From the NCBI GenBank assembly GCA_028688515.1, contig JAQTXZ010000003.1, positions 1 to 64,000 of the forward strand: a DNA stretch of 64,000 nucleotides, in the 5' to 3' direction. Source of the DNA: Patescibacteria group bacterium. GTDB lineage: Bacteria > Patescibacteriota > Patescibacteriia > 2-12-FULL-60-25. This document shows positions 54,599-63,820 of the stretch, one piece after another; the stretch's first letter is position 1, and each line of letters begins with the position of its first letter. Below the pieces are notes generated by a model that worked only from the letters and a program-made list of their open reading frames with translations, made no database searches and was not told the origin of the DNA. Made by a program: the position numbers and the translations under genes.

Positions 54599-56284
54599 TC
54601 AACTGATTCCGCCGGGCGCATTCTGCGACGGCCGTATCGAAGGGAACGGATCAGAAGCGTGCAGTTCCTCGCTAGTCTCCAACGAGGCATTCACTGCCTC
54701 GAGAGGCGGAGGCTCAGGCGCGGGTACTATCGTTATTCTTGAGGGAATACCCTCTTCGGTCCGCATTCGTATTGGGATGTACGGGTCGCGGAGTTCAATC
54801 CTCCGCCTCCGTACCACGATCCAAACGAACATCAGTGTTGCTGCGAACATCAGCGCTATGTATGCAGGCCACTTCATGCGCTGCTGCGCAGCTTCGTGCT
54901 GTTGCACTGCCCGTTCGAACTCACCGCTAGGCGCGGGACGCGTTGCCGCGACGTTAACCGGGGGCAACACGTTCGAAGCTGACGCAGTAGGTGAGGAGAC
55001 AACTGCCCCCTCTAGCGGTGCAACAGGCGCGGGACTTCCCGCAGATGATTCTGGCACAGGCGGCATCGCCGAGGCGACAGCCATAGGATTCGTTGTAGGA
55101 TCCGTTGAAGGTGCGGGGATGGACTCTGCCTCAAGAGGCGGAGTCTCGTCAGGCGCCTCGTTGGGCGCGCTTACCGTCGGCGGAGTCGGCTGACTCTCGC
55201 TTTCTGAGTTCTTTGCCGAGAGAGTGATGACCTGTCCGGCTTGGAGCGCGAATCTGAATTCGCCTCCCTTAGCCTCGCAGCCCTTCATGAATGTGACGTC
55301 GACGGGACCGTCCAACTTGACCTTGTCCCACGACTTGACCGACATGCGGTCAGTATCGAGCTCGACCTTGCGGTCGGGCATGAAACAGGCTCCGATGAAA
55401 TTCTTGTAGCTGTTATGGGAGTCGGCGTAAGCCATCCCCCACTCTACATTGAACTTCTTGGCGATGCACGAGTGCTGCACACTCGCGAACTGCGCACCGG
55501 GGAGAACCCTGATGCGTGCAACGTCGGTGTCGTTGACGGATACGAGCTGCAGGTTGTCGCCTAGGCCGCACCAATCGCTTGGCGCAGTTGCGGGACGAAC
55601 TCGCGCTACTACGGGCCTTGCGGCCGGCTTGGCTGCCGGTTTTGCAGCCGGCGGCGTCGCTGGCTTGCTGGGCGCGGCATGAGTGCCCGCGCTCTCTGCC
55701 TCCAGGGCAGCTTCGAGCTGCTTGAGGCGCGCTGCCTCTTCCGGAGTCATGACGTACGTTGGGGACGGCGCAGGCGCTCGCGCGACGACAGTCGCTGAGG
55801 ATGCTGCCGCGGCGGCTGCCGCGCGACGGCGTGCTTCAAATGCTGCATCGCGGGCACGCATCTGAGCATCAAAATCACGACGGCCCAGAGCTTTCAAACA
55901 CGCTGCGTTCAACGACCCGGAGGCACGAGGTGCCCCGGTTGACGTGAACAAATCCACCAACTGCTGAGGTGCCCGCGCAGAACGCACAAGAACCGGCAGC
56001 CGGAGGGTGAACGCCAACTTACAGTTGGCAATCGCAATCTCGCGTCGCGTTCTACCCTGCCCCGGTACCAACCCCGGGACGTAATTCGTCCCGTCAACTT
56101 CGAGAATACAATTTGCGGCGATCTTGTCGTCGCAAACCGCGTGGTTGAGATCCGGGTACCGCGTGTAGCGGCCGCCCGGGTATGCCGACGTCGGACCACC
56201 CTGCGACGGCGCTTGGGCCATAGCCCGCGCACCGAAACAAAGCACGACGGCTGCAATGAGCAGCGCCACAATTCTCATCTTCAT
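54599..56284 (-). CDS. Orphan secreted/receptor-like protein, 561 aa
   Basis: GAGAGGA five bases before ATGAAGATG sets the start. A signal peptide (about residues 1-24, ending AMAQ) is followed by an N-terminal extracellular domain with several cysteines, then Ala/Arg and Ala/Pro/Lys-rich linkers (AAKPAAKPAARP). A second Cys-containing domain follows (about 240-370; WCGLGDNLQLVS, SCIAKKF, GACFMPDRKVELD, KGCEAKGGEFRF), then a long Pro/Ser/Ala linker, one membrane helix (about 469-491) and a cytoplasmic tail of about 70 residues. The topology resembles the 26270 protein but the sequences differ. No enzyme motif is seen. The promoter has TTGACA at 56356-56361 with TACAAT after 15 bp. Confidence 0.75.
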   Translation of the reverse strand: MKMRIVALLIAAVVLCFGARAMAQAPSQGGPTSAYPGGRYTRYPDLNHAVCDDKIAANCILEVDGTNYVPGLVPGQGRTRREIAIANCKLAFTLRLPVLVRSARAPQQLVDLFTSTGAPRASGSLNAACLKALGRRDFDAQMRARDAAFEARRRAAAAAAASSATVVARAPAPSPTYVMTPEEAARLKQLEAALEAESAGTHAAPSKPATPPAAKPAAKPAARPVVARVRPATAPSDWCGLGDNLQLVSVNDTDVARIRVLPGAQFASVQHSCIAKKFNVEWGMAYADSHNSYKNFIGACFMPDRKVELDTDRMSVKSWDKVKLDGPVDVTFMKGCEAKGGEFRFALQAGQVITLSAKNSESESQPTPPTVSAPNEAPDETPPLEAESIPAPSTDPTTNPMAVASAMPPVPESSAGSPAPVAPLEGAVVSSPTASASNVLPPVNVAATRPAPSGEFERAVQQHEAAQQRMKWPAYIALMFAATLMFVWIVVRRRRIELRDPYIPIRMRTEEGIPSRITIVPAPEPPPLEAVNASLETSEELHASDPFPSIRPSQNAPGGIS

Positions 56285-56357
56285 GATGATCCTCTCAAGG
56301 TGCTGCCTCGGAACCATTCCGAGGAATATCTTAGATTGTACTAATTTATAAACATTG

Positions 56358-57137
56358 TCAACCCCAAATGACGAATAATATGACAGCTAAGCCTAAAATC
56401 AGGCGATACCAGGCAAAAGGAACGAAGCTTTTGCGGCTAATGTAAGTCATAAACCATTTGACTACCAAAAAAGCAGAGGCGAAAGATGCAATGAAACCGA
56501 TAAACAGCAACAGCCACTCCGAACTCGAAATCGAAGCATCGTATTTTAAAAGCGAGTATCCGCCGGCAGCGATTAAAGTCGGAATCGCGAGCAAGAAAGA
56601 AAACTTAGCGGCAACCGGTCGCGTATAGCCCAAAATAAGCATACCAATAATCGTCGCACCGGACCTTGATGTGCCCGGCACAAGTGCGAGAGCTTGGATC
56701 AGACCGATAATTGCAGCATCGCCAAAAGTCACAATTGACTTTTCGTTTCGCGAGTCGCGTTTTTCCAAAATCAAAAAAACAATCCCGTAAAAAATCAACG
56801 CCAAGGCGACAACTGTCGGCGTAAAAAGATATTTCTCTGCGATTTTTCCAAACAATAGTCCGATGACAGCAGTCGGTATAAAAGCGGACAGTATCGCTCC
56901 CCACTTTTCTTTTAGACCTTCAAGTCTCCAATCGGAAGGCCAGACATCTTTCCAAAATAAAACTATCACCGCCAAAATCGCGCCGGATTGAATGACGATA
57001 TCAAAAAGTTTTGTAAAAGGTTCGCCGAAAGAAAACCATTGATTGATTAAAATCAGATGTCCCGTTGATGACACCGGCAAAAATTCCGTCACGCCTTCCA
57101 CCAAACCGAGTACGACTGCGGATATAAAGTTGAACAT
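56358..57137 (-). CDS. uppP: Undecaprenyl-diphosphatase (BacA/UppP)
   Basis: Integral membrane enzyme recycling undecaprenyl pyrophosphate to the monophosphate for peptidoglycan synthesis. The two family signatures are intact: GVTEFLPVSSTGHLIL near the N terminus and PGTSRSGATIIGMLILG in the middle. Length 259 aa is typical. It is preceded 3 bp upstream by a DUF1232 gene on the same strand, so they are likely cotranscribed. Its presence indicates a peptidoglycan-containing envelope. Confidence 0.96.
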   Translation of the reverse strand: MFNFISAVVLGLVEGVTEFLPVSSTGHLILINQWFSFGEPFTKLFDIVIQSGAILAVIVLFWKDVWPSDWRLEGLKEKWGAILSAFIPTAVIGLLFGKIAEKYLFTPTVVALALIFYGIVFLILEKRDSRNEKSIVTFGDAAIIGLIQALALVPGTSRSGATIIGMLILGYTRPVAAKFSFLLAIPTLIAAGGYSLLKYDASISSSEWLLLFIGFIASFASAFLVVKWFMTYISRKSFVPFAWYRLILGLAVILFVIWG

Positions 57138-57140
57138 AAA

Positions 57141-57386
57141 TTATTCTTTTTCTATTTGTTTTGAGTACTGACCTGACGCATGCAGCAAATATGCAATGGC
57201 GAGAGACGTGATGCCGATATCATCCAGCCAGCCGATGATCGGCGCAAAATCCGGCACAAGATCTATAGGCCAGATTAAATACAAAATCGCGACGACGATT
57301 GTAGCCTTCGGTTTCCAATCTGATTTCGGGTCACGTAAATACTTGATCAACCCGAGCCAATTGGGTACAAAGGATCTTTTTTGCAT
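57141..57386 (-). CDS. DUF1232 (YkvA-like) small membrane protein
   Basis: The 81-residue protein has the DUF1232 core LYLIWPIDLVPDFAPIIGWLDDIG, a hydrophobic hairpin whose function is unknown. It lies directly upstream of uppP and downstream of the DUF3298-like lipoprotein gene. Confidence 0.9.
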   Translation of the reverse strand: MQKRSFVPNWLGLIKYLRDPKSDWKPKATIVVAILYLIWPIDLVPDFAPIIGWLDDIGITSLAIAYLLHASGQYSKQIEKE

Positions 57387-57397
57387 ATTTGCTCTTT

Positions 57398-58705
57398 CTA
57401 GTTTTCAGTTTCCAGTTTCATCATGTCTTTCAGTGAGGCGTAAGGCACGGTCACAACCTGCGGACCTGCTGCGTACGGCGCGACTTGATATTCAGGGAAG
57501 ATGATGACAAGGCCATCTTGATTCAAATAGTAATATTGATAATTTTTCAAATCCGGTGCGGCGCCTGATTTTAAGCCCTCAACATCCATATCCGGCTTCT
57601 TGGAAAGTTCAGCGATTGCATAATCTGAAACGATTTTTAGGTAATCGCTGTCGGATTTGAAGATGTCATCAAACGTCAAACGTTTACCTGTCGAAGTGTC
57701 AAAAACAAAAGTCTCAACAATCGAAATCCCATGTGCACCGCCCGTGTATTCGTAGCCGTTAAAAACGATACTGACGACATTCGAACTGACGTTATAAATC
57801 GAATAATTATTCTGTAACACAAAAGGTCCGGGCGACGCTTTACCTTCCGTCTTAAGCAATCTAGCAAAAGTCTGCGTCGTTGTGCTGATGTAAGTATTGA
57901 TCGCGCCGTTGATCACATCTCTCACCGCAGCATCTCCGCCAAACATGACGGGATATTTTACGTCCACCGAATGATCTTTGGCATCTTCTTTTATCGACTT
58001 TGTCTCAAATCGCAAATTCAAATTCTCTTTGCTCTTACTAGGTGTAAAAGTATTTAGCGTCGACATTATCATTTTGCTCACCAACGAATCGCGGCTTTCA
58101 TCAAACGCCAGGCAAGCACCAGGTTTATCGAAGTTTTGACAATTGACCGAGTGAATCGTAAAAGCAAAAACCAAGCTCTTTTTGCCGAGCGGAATAGTAT
58201 ACCAATATTGATTGTAACGATTCCCTGCAGCCGCGCCCGCGCCTTCGACAACACAGACCTGTTGTCCGTTGTAAATCACACCGGGAGTAGCTTGTGCCGA
58301 TCCGTCTCGCTCATCATAACAACCATCTTTCAACTCTGCTCCCACTTGCAAATCGGTGCCGTCGTTGGTGATAATTTTTACGTCAAGTGCATCGTTCGGC
58401 ACGGAAAGCGCAGTTGAGCTTGCGACGGTAGGACCCAAGTCCAAAAACAAAACAGTGCCTGTCGCCGCATCGCTTCTAAAAGTCTCGACTGCATTCGCAG
58501 GATATTTGAAATCAAAACCGTAATTGTAGTTTCTGTATTGCAGCCAGCTTCCCGTCCCGGGTGCAGACTGATTCTGATCCACTGTCGTCGCATTCTGCTC
58601 GGTCGACGTGGGACGTGGGATGAGCGACGTAGGACTGCTTGAAAAGCATCCCGCTCCGAACAAAGCGAGGCTTATAGCTATAGCGTAGGCGTAGGCGTAT
58701 TTCAT
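57398..58705 (-). CDS. Lipoprotein with DUF3298/DUF4163-like C-terminal domain
   Basis: A lipoprotein signal (lipobox FGAGC, about residues 15-19) precedes a repeat-like Thr/Ser/Pro linker. A first domain follows (about 50-215; YNYGFDFKYPANAVETF), of the kind seen in PsbP-like CPR lipoproteins. The C-terminal domain (about 235-435) contains the RsiV-type pattern NGYEYTGGAHGISIVETFVFD, LTFDDIFKSDSDYL and YYYLNQDGLVIIFPEYQVAPYAAGPQ. That pattern is diagnostic of DUF3298 modules, which in Bacillus RsiV bind lysozyme. It could bind wall fragments or muramidase here (inference). Confidence 0.85.
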   Translation of the reverse strand: MKYAYAYAIAISLALFGAGCFSSSPTSLIPRPTSTEQNATTVDQNQSAPGTGSWLQYRNYNYGFDFKYPANAVETFRSDAATGTVLFLDLGPTVASSTALSVPNDALDVKIITNDGTDLQVGAELKDGCYDERDGSAQATPGVIYNGQQVCVVEGAGAAAGNRYNQYWYTIPLGKKSLVFAFTIHSVNCQNFDKPGACLAFDESRDSLVSKMIMSTLNTFTPSKSKENLNLRFETKSIKEDAKDHSVDVKYPVMFGGDAAVRDVINGAINTYISTTTQTFARLLKTEGKASPGPFVLQNNYSIYNVSSNVVSIVFNGYEYTGGAHGISIVETFVFDTSTGKRLTFDDIFKSDSDYLKIVSDYAIAELSKKPDMDVEGLKSGAAPDLKNYQYYYLNQDGLVIIFPEYQVAPYAAGPQVVTVPYASLKDMMKLETEN

Positions 58706-58750
58706 AGTTATTAGTCGTTTCTTAATGAATTTGTTCATTGTTAATTGTCA

Positions 58751-59740
58751 TTATGCCACTCCTGCCGCGGCAAGAACAGCCGCCGCCAGTTTATCGGGAT
58801 CATGGCGCAAAAGACTGCGCGCAAGCCTATCTCCGGGAACGGTTAACACGATATCATCTGACAGTAAATCACCGCGCCAAATCTGCATAGAGCCGACATC
58901 CAAATCATCCTCGATAACATGATCTCCGGCCTCGACGTATCTTAGCGCCACTTCATCCGATGGTTTTGAAGAATTGAGAATACAGACGTCGATCGATGCG
59001 GGCAAGATGTGCCTTGATACTACTTCGCAAAAATTGCTCGCCTTGTAACCCTGCGTTTGTCCGTTCTTGGAAGTCAGGTTGATGACCAAAACTTTTTTGG
59101 CGCGACTTTGCGCCATGGCCTGTGCGATATCTTTGACGAGTAAAACCGGTATCAAGCTCGTAAACAAATCTCCGGGCCCCATGACAACGATGTCAGCACC
59201 GCGAATTGCTTCGAGTGCTTCAGGATTGGCTGGAACATCGGGGGAAAGAAAACAGCGACGAATGGCCGCGCGGTTTGAAGACGGCTTATCAATCGCATGT
59301 TCACCTTTAACAACCGTCGCATCTTCAAGTTCCGCATAAAGATCGGTTGCGCGGGCAGAGACGGGAATCACGCGGCCTTTGACGTTTAAAATTCGATTCG
59401 CTTCGCGTACAGCCGCAAGCGGATCGCCGGTTATTTTTTCTAGAGCAGACAAAAATATGTTTCCGAAATTGTGGCCATCAAGTCCGCCTTGCGTAAAACG
59501 ATAGTTGAACAAGTCACGCAGTACTTGATCACCATTCGACAGCGCGACAAGACACTGACGAATATCGCCGGGCGGTAAAACTCCCAGCTCGTCGCGCAAA
59601 ATCCCCGTCGACCCGCCGTCATCGGCAATCGAAACAACCGCGGAAAGATTCACCGGATGATATTTAAGCCCCGAAAGAACCGTAAACGTTCCGGTCCCCC
59701 CGCCGAGCACGACGATTTTCTTATTTGTTGCAGTTTGCAT
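58751..59740 (-). CDS. yvcK: YvcK/CofD-like gluconeogenesis factor
   Basis: Family binding UDP-sugars and needed for cell-shape and peptidoglycan precursor balance on gluconeogenic carbon. The N-terminal IVVLGGGTGTFTVLSGLK, VVSIADDGGSTGILRDELG, PPGDIRQCLVALS and GHNFGNIFLSALEKITGD signatures are all intact, as are VVMGPGDLFTSLIPVLLV and NLTSKNGQTQGY. The 329-aa length is normal. The ATG at 59740 has a weak GGAG site; a GTG two codons upstream is an alternative. No UDP-GlcNAc genes lie beside it. Confidence 0.94.
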   Translation of the reverse strand: MQTATNKKIVVLGGGTGTFTVLSGLKYHPVNLSAVVSIADDGGSTGILRDELGVLPPGDIRQCLVALSNGDQVLRDLFNYRFTQGGLDGHNFGNIFLSALEKITGDPLAAVREANRILNVKGRVIPVSARATDLYAELEDATVVKGEHAIDKPSSNRAAIRRCFLSPDVPANPEALEAIRGADIVVMGPGDLFTSLIPVLLVKDIAQAMAQSRAKKVLVINLTSKNGQTQGYKASNFCEVVSRHILPASIDVCILNSSKPSDEVALRYVEAGDHVIEDDLDVGSMQIWRGDLLSDDIVLTVPGDRLARSLLRHDPDKLAAAVLAAAGVA

Positions 59741-59790
59741 ATTCACTCCACATTTTGCCCATAAACAAGCCGGGGTGTCTAATGCAGATC

Positions 59791-59819
59791 TTGACTAAAA
59801 CGCCTTTTTACAGTATGGT
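59791..59819 (+). promoter_or_regulatory. Promoter of the histidine phosphatase gene
   Basis: TTGACT (59791-59796), 17 bp, TATGGT (59814-59819), then a leader with ccaag/cttgg and gggg/cccc hairpins. Confidence 0.6.
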
Positions 59820-59884
59820 GCCAAGTCAAAGCTTGGGGATGCACCCCTCGCCAAGGACACCGCAACTTCACAAGGAGTTAGACG

Positions 59885-60406
59885 ATGATCATCGAACTTC
59901 GACGGCACGCACACCACAACGACGGCAATCTCACTCAAGCCGGCATCTCGCTGGCAATCAAGGTCGGAGAGACTATGTGCGACCAAGGGTACACGCACTT
60001 CGCGACGTCACGTAAACCGCGTACGTCTCAGAGCCTGTTCGCCTTCGCGGTAGGCGCCGGAGACTTCTTCGCACTTGCCTACGGCCACCTTGAGCTCGAC
60101 GCACTCGACAGCGTGCACATGGGCGATTGGCGAGAGTACTTCGCCAAGCACGACCAGATACTCGTCCCCGAGGAGCAACTGGTTCAAGATGAGGCTGCAC
60201 GCATGGTGGAAGAGTTCCGAAAGGGAACGCGCAAGATTCCGTCCGATGCTCGCCTGCTCGGCGTCGGCCATTCGCCATTCATAGAGTGCTTGGTCTACGG
60301 TCTGACCAAGCAGATAATCGACCCACTCATGGAGTGCGAAGGCGTCGTCCTCAATAACTACAATGGCGAGCAATTCCGTCTCGTCAAGCAGCTTCGTCTC
60401 CCCTAG
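59885..60406 (+). CDS. Histidine phosphatase superfamily protein
   Basis: Phosphoglycerate-mutase-like fold, 173 aa. The phosphohistidine motif appears as ELRRHAHHND (RHG variant, with His as the nucleophile), followed by LTQAGISLAIKVGE, TSRKPRTSQSL (second Arg) and the C-terminal GVGHSPFIECLVYGL with the second catalytic His. Substrate unknown; SixA-like phosphohistidine phosphatases and small-molecule phosphatases are both possible. AAGGAG seven bases before the ATG. It is one of the few cassette-type genes with a recognisable family. Confidence 0.85.
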   Translation: MIIELRRHAHHNDGNLTQAGISLAIKVGETMCDQGYTHFATSRKPRTSQSLFAFAVGAGDFFALAYGHLELDALDSVHMGDWREYFAKHDQILVPEEQLVQDEAARMVEEFRKGTRKIPSDARLLGVGHSPFIECLVYGLTKQIIDPLMECEGVVLNNYNGEQFRLVKQLRLP

Positions 60407-60436
60407 CCGCACCCCTTCAACTCCACTCATCACACC

Positions 60437-60466
60437 GCCCGCAAGTGACTTCGCTTGCGGGCACCG
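60437..60466 (+). terminator. Hairpin after the histidine phosphatase gene
   Basis: gcccgcaag/cttgcgggc perfect stem with 8-nt loop; the following U-run is weak (gtcgttt). It also lies at the end of the convergent 60471 gene. Confidence 0.55.
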
Positions 60467-60470
60467 TCGT

Positions 60471-61625
60471 TTATACTGACTTTATAACCTTGATAATTCC
60501 ACGCTCGACGTCTACTTCCACCAAATCACCGTCTTGCAAAATTTGAGTCGCGTTTTTCGTGCCGACAATGCATGGGATCTGCATCTCTCGGCTGATGATG
60601 GCCGCGTGACATGTTATACCGCCTTCATCTGTGATAATGGCTTTTACATCTTTAAGATATTGGATGTAATGCGGCGTTGTTTGTTCGGCGACGATTATCT
60701 TACCGGACATAAAAGGTGCTTTCGCATTAAGTTCATTTTTAGTTTTTACAACCAAGACTTCTCCCGTCACAAAACCGTCTCCAACAAATGCCGGCTGGCC
60801 TTTGATCTCGGCGGCCGATGATGCATCCTGCGTCTGTAAGCTAAGTTGCGAAACGATTCGTGAAACAAGATCGGCATCATCAATAACATAACGTTCTTTG
60901 CAACTATCGTGATAAACAAATCCTTGCTTTTGACGCGTGGCAACAAGATTATCAACATCAACCGATCTGTCATCGAGCCAGGCCAAAACTTCCGGCAACG
61001 AGAGACAACCCATCAAATCCTTAGCCGAACTTTTCAAATCATACTTTTGACGCATGAGATCAAAAAAACGATACCAATGCTCGCCCATCCGTTCTTCTTT
61101 AAACGCAATTTGATTACGCCAACTGTCATGCTGCTCAAGAATCAGCTTTGTCTCCCCTGTGGCGCCGAGTTCCGCAAGCTTTAAACCCAAAGAAAAAATG
61201 ACTATAAATTGCGCACTGGCCTCGGCATAAGATGACGATATTTTTTTGAACGTCTGAATCGCGGTTTGATCATCCCCGGCCTCTATCACTCGGCTCAGAT
61301 CATCGCATTCTCCGGCAATACGCGCCCAAAGTTCATCATTCTCTTTGATGCACAATGACAAAATTGACGGATCTTTCCGGATCTTCGTCAGACTGACGTC
61401 GTGAAACGCTTTGGCCTGCTCCGTATTAATTACACGGACGGGCTGCTTGCCGTCTAAAGGGACACGAAGCGTCTCGGCAAAATCGATGCCGTGCATATTT
61501 TTAACATGCTTGCGCATTCCCTCTTGTTTGGCGGAATAAAAAAGCAATGCGGAATCAATCCGCACGCCATAAAACCATTTTTGCGATTTTAAATAAGCTA
61601 TCAGCTCATCGGGGGTCATGTCCAT
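60471..61625 (-). CDS. PEP-utilising mobile-domain protein, member 3 of cluster
   Basis: The last 90 residues form the phosphohistidine (swivelling) domain of PEP synthase/PPDK enzymes: SGKIIVAEQTTPHYIQYLKDVKAIITDEGGITCHAAIISREMQIPC in outline, with the active His in ITCHAAII, then GTKNATQILQDGDLVEVD. The N-termin al 280 residues are helical and unrelated to the PEP-binding TIM barrel, so this is not a complete synthase. It starts 1 bp after the preceding cluster gene. The domain would carry a phosphate or pyrophosphate from a separate ATP-grasp partner to whatever the N-terminal domain binds (inference). Confidence 0.85.
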   Translation of the reverse strand: MDMTPDELIAYLKSQKWFYGVRIDSALLFYSAKQEGMRKHVKNMHGIDFAETLRVPLDGKQPVRVINTEQAKAFHDVSLTKIRKDPSILSLCIKENDELWARIAGECDDLSRVIEAGDDQTAIQTFKKISSSYAEASAQFIVIFSLGLKLAELGATGETKLILEQHDSWRNQIAFKEERMGEHWYRFFDLMRQKYDLKSSAKDLMGCLSLPEVLAWLDDRSVDVDNLVATRQKQGFVYHDSCKERYVIDDADLVSRIVSQLSLQTQDASSAAEIKGQPAFVGDGFVTGEVLVVKTKNELNAKAPFMSGKIIVAEQTTPHYIQYLKDVKAIITDEGGITCHAAIISREMQIPCIVGTKNATQILQDGDLVEVDVERGIIKVIKSV

Positions 61626-61626
61626 A

Positions 61627-62712
61627 TCACGCAGCGCGTTTCAGCATCGTAACAGTTCCATTGTTCGCGTCAACCTCCACTTTATCACCGTCATGCAAGA
61701 CTTGCGTTGCAATTTTTGTGCCGACAATGCAAGGCTTTTTGAGTTCGCGGCTTATAATTGCGGCGTGACATAATACTCCGCCTTCGTCAGTTATAATTGC
61801 CGAAGCTTTTTTGCAGGCAACAACTGTCGTCGGAGTTGTCATCTCGGTCACTAATATGTTACCGACCTTAAACTCATTTACCTTTTTTGTAAGATCACGC
61901 ACATTGTGCAAAACAAGCTCAACTCTGCCTTTGACCATTCCCGGTTGCGCTACTGACCCGCGCAAAATCTTATCGTCTTTTTGAGCCGTCATCTTTTTTA
62001 CGAGCGCCCTGGCCTTTTTGTACTCGTTTCCGACCAAAAGCTCCCTTTTGCCGTTGACATTCAACACGGCGTAGCCCTTTTGCCTTTGCGCTATCACTCG
62101 CGAACTGACTTTTCGACCATTGAACAAATTCTGCGCCTCGGCACAATCATAAAAAAACCAATCTTTGGATTTAATTTTAAAACGTCTGACAATTTCTTTT
62201 AAAACATCCCCCAACAGGATGCGAAATATAGACTCAACCGACTTTCTCAATTCAAAACGAATTTTGCCGACCTTAAAGAGTTCCTCTTTAATTTTTTTAT
62301 CTTTGACTCCTTCAAACTTTTTTAACTTTTCTGCCTCGGTCTTGGTGTAGAGTGCGGTAAAATCTTTTAACAAAAATCTAAAGCCGTCGAATACCCCGTA
62401 AAGTTCTTTGTCGGTCAGTGACTTGAGATCTTGGCCAAAAAAATCCGCTTCGGATTTTTGCATTTTCTCAACCATCTTTTGCGACCGTTCAATGTATCGC
62501 GAAAAACTGTCAGCTTTTGAAAAATAAACTTGCCCAGACGAATGTTCTTTTTGCATTCTTCCGTTGACGTAGTAACAATGCAATATGGGATTCTTAAATA
62601 AAAAGAAAGTATTATCACCAATGAATACATGACGCGGATCGTTCAGCCACCACAGAGGCAAACGATATTCACGTGCCCAAAATTCAATCGATTTGATTTG
62701 CGACAAGGGCAT
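61627..62712 (-). CDS. PEP-utilising mobile-domain protein, member 2 of cluster
   Basis: A C-terminal mobile domain (about residues 265-361) with TEMTTPTTVVACKKASAIITDEGG, active His in VLCHAAII, and GTKIATQVLHDGDKVEVDAN. The N-terminal part is a lysine-rich helical domain that starts with a compact segment (EFWAREYRLPLWW) and ends before GSVAQPGMVKGRVELV, the usual entry to the mobile domain. There is no ATP-grasp or PEP-binding domain. The genes on both sides are spaced by one base, so expression should be tightly coupled. Confidence 0.85.
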   Translation of the reverse strand: MPLSQIKSIEFWAREYRLPLWWLNDPRHVFIGDNTFFLFKNPILHCYYVNGRMQKEHSSGQVYFSKADSFSRYIERSQKMVEKMQKSEADFFGQDLKSLTDKELYGVFDGFRFLLKDFTALYTKTEAEKLKKFEGVKDKKIKEELFKVGKIRFELRKSVESIFRILLGDVLKEIVRRFKIKSKDWFFYDCAEAQNLFNGRKVSSRVIAQRQKGYAVLNVNGKRELLVGNEYKKARALVKKMTAQKDDKILRGSVAQPGMVKGRVELVLHNVRDLTKKVNEFKVGNILVTEMTTPTTVVACKKASAIITDEGGVLCHAAIISRELKKPCIVGTKIATQVLHDGDKVEVDANNGTVTMLKRAA

Positions 62713-62713
62713 A

Positions 62714-63820
62714 TTATAATCTTTTTAAGATCCTAACCGCGCCTTTGCTCGCATCAACCTCCACTTCGTCACCGTCATGTAAAACTTGCGACGCAACTTT
62801 AGTGCCGATAATACAGGGCCTGCCGAGCTCGCGAGAGATGATGGCCGCGTGGCTCAAAATCCCTCCGCGGTCGGTGACGATTGCGCCGGCTTTTTTCATT
62901 AGCGGCAAATATCTGACATCGGTATTGTCGCAAACCAATATTTCTCCGTCTTCGATTTGCGCATTTTCGATATTCTCCGTCGTAACGATTCTAACTCGTC
63001 CGCTGGTTTTGCCCGGATGCGCCGTGACGCCGCGAATTTCTTGCGACGCCGCTTCTGCCGTTTCGCGAACAGACCAATCGGACGGCAAATATTTCGGCAA
63101 AAGACGGTTGTAATCAATAATATAAACTTTATCGTCCGGCCAAACGGTTGATTCAAAATAACCTTTCAGATAATCGTGAGAAAACTCGCAATCTAAATTT
63201 TCTTCGAGCGTGCGCTGTTTTAATCTGTCTTGAACACGCAACAGTTCTATCATTCTTTGGACAGTTAACTGCGCTTCGTCGTCATTTTTAGACCATTTCC
63301 AACCAATGAAATCAAACTCAAAGTGCAGCAGCTCTCCGTCCGTTTCGCCGTGTGTCAATTGACTGTGCAGTCCTCGGATCATTTCACCGTAAATTTTTTC
63401 ATCGCAGACGATTATCGTCGCCGACCAGTTTAACGTTTCCGAGTGCGGACAAATATAAGCCGTGTATTCATCCGGATTGATGTCTTGTTTTAAAAACCAA
63501 TTCTCGTAACACTGACGGATCGATACGCCGCGCTGACGCAGCTTCGGCAACTCCGGTTTGTTGGGTACAAGACGAATGGCGCACAATTCGTCGCCGCGCT
63601 CGTCGATAATCGATTTAAACCTAGTCGTCATGTCCGCCAAATCTCTGGCCGACATCTCTTCAGGGCGTTCATAAGGCAAGCCAATTATCTGGTACAGCAC
63701 CTCCAATCGGTCGACCTTGCGATTATCCTCATCTCGAAAAGCTTTTGACTCTTCTTCTTCGCCGATGGCCGCAAACCATTCCGTCATTGAGGGTTGATAT
63801 GAATTGACAACTGGTTTCAT
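62714..63820 (-). CDS. PEP-utilising mobile-domain protein, member 1 of cluster
   Basis: The C-terminal mobile domain (about residues 270-368) reads RGVTAHPGKTSGRVRIV, CDNTDVRYLPLMKKAGAIVTDRGG, active His in ILSHAAII, then GTKVASQVLHDGDEVEVDAS. The N-terminal 265 residues are an independent domain rich in aromatics and His (YTAYICPHSETLNWS, GLHSQLTHGETDGELLHFEFDFIGWKW). The start codon overlaps the stop of the ATP-grasp gene upstream (ATGA), indicating translational coupling. Confidence 0.85.
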   Translation of the reverse strand: MKPVVNSYQPSMTEWFAAIGEEEESKAFRDEDNRKVDRLEVLYQIIGLPYERPEEMSARDLADMTTRFKSIIDERGDELCAIRLVPNKPELPKLRQRGVSIRQCYENWFLKQDINPDEYTAYICPHSETLNWSATIIVCDEKIYGEMIRGLHSQLTHGETDGELLHFEFDFIGWKWSKNDDEAQLTVQRMIELLRVQDRLKQRTLEENLDCEFSHDYLKGYFESTVWPDDKVYIIDYNRLLPKYLPSDWSVRETAEAASQEIRGVTAHPGKTSGRVRIVTTENIENAQIEDGEILVCDNTDVRYLPLMKKAGAIVTDRGGILSHAAIISRELGRPCIIGTKVASQVLHDGDEVEVDASKGAVRILKRL

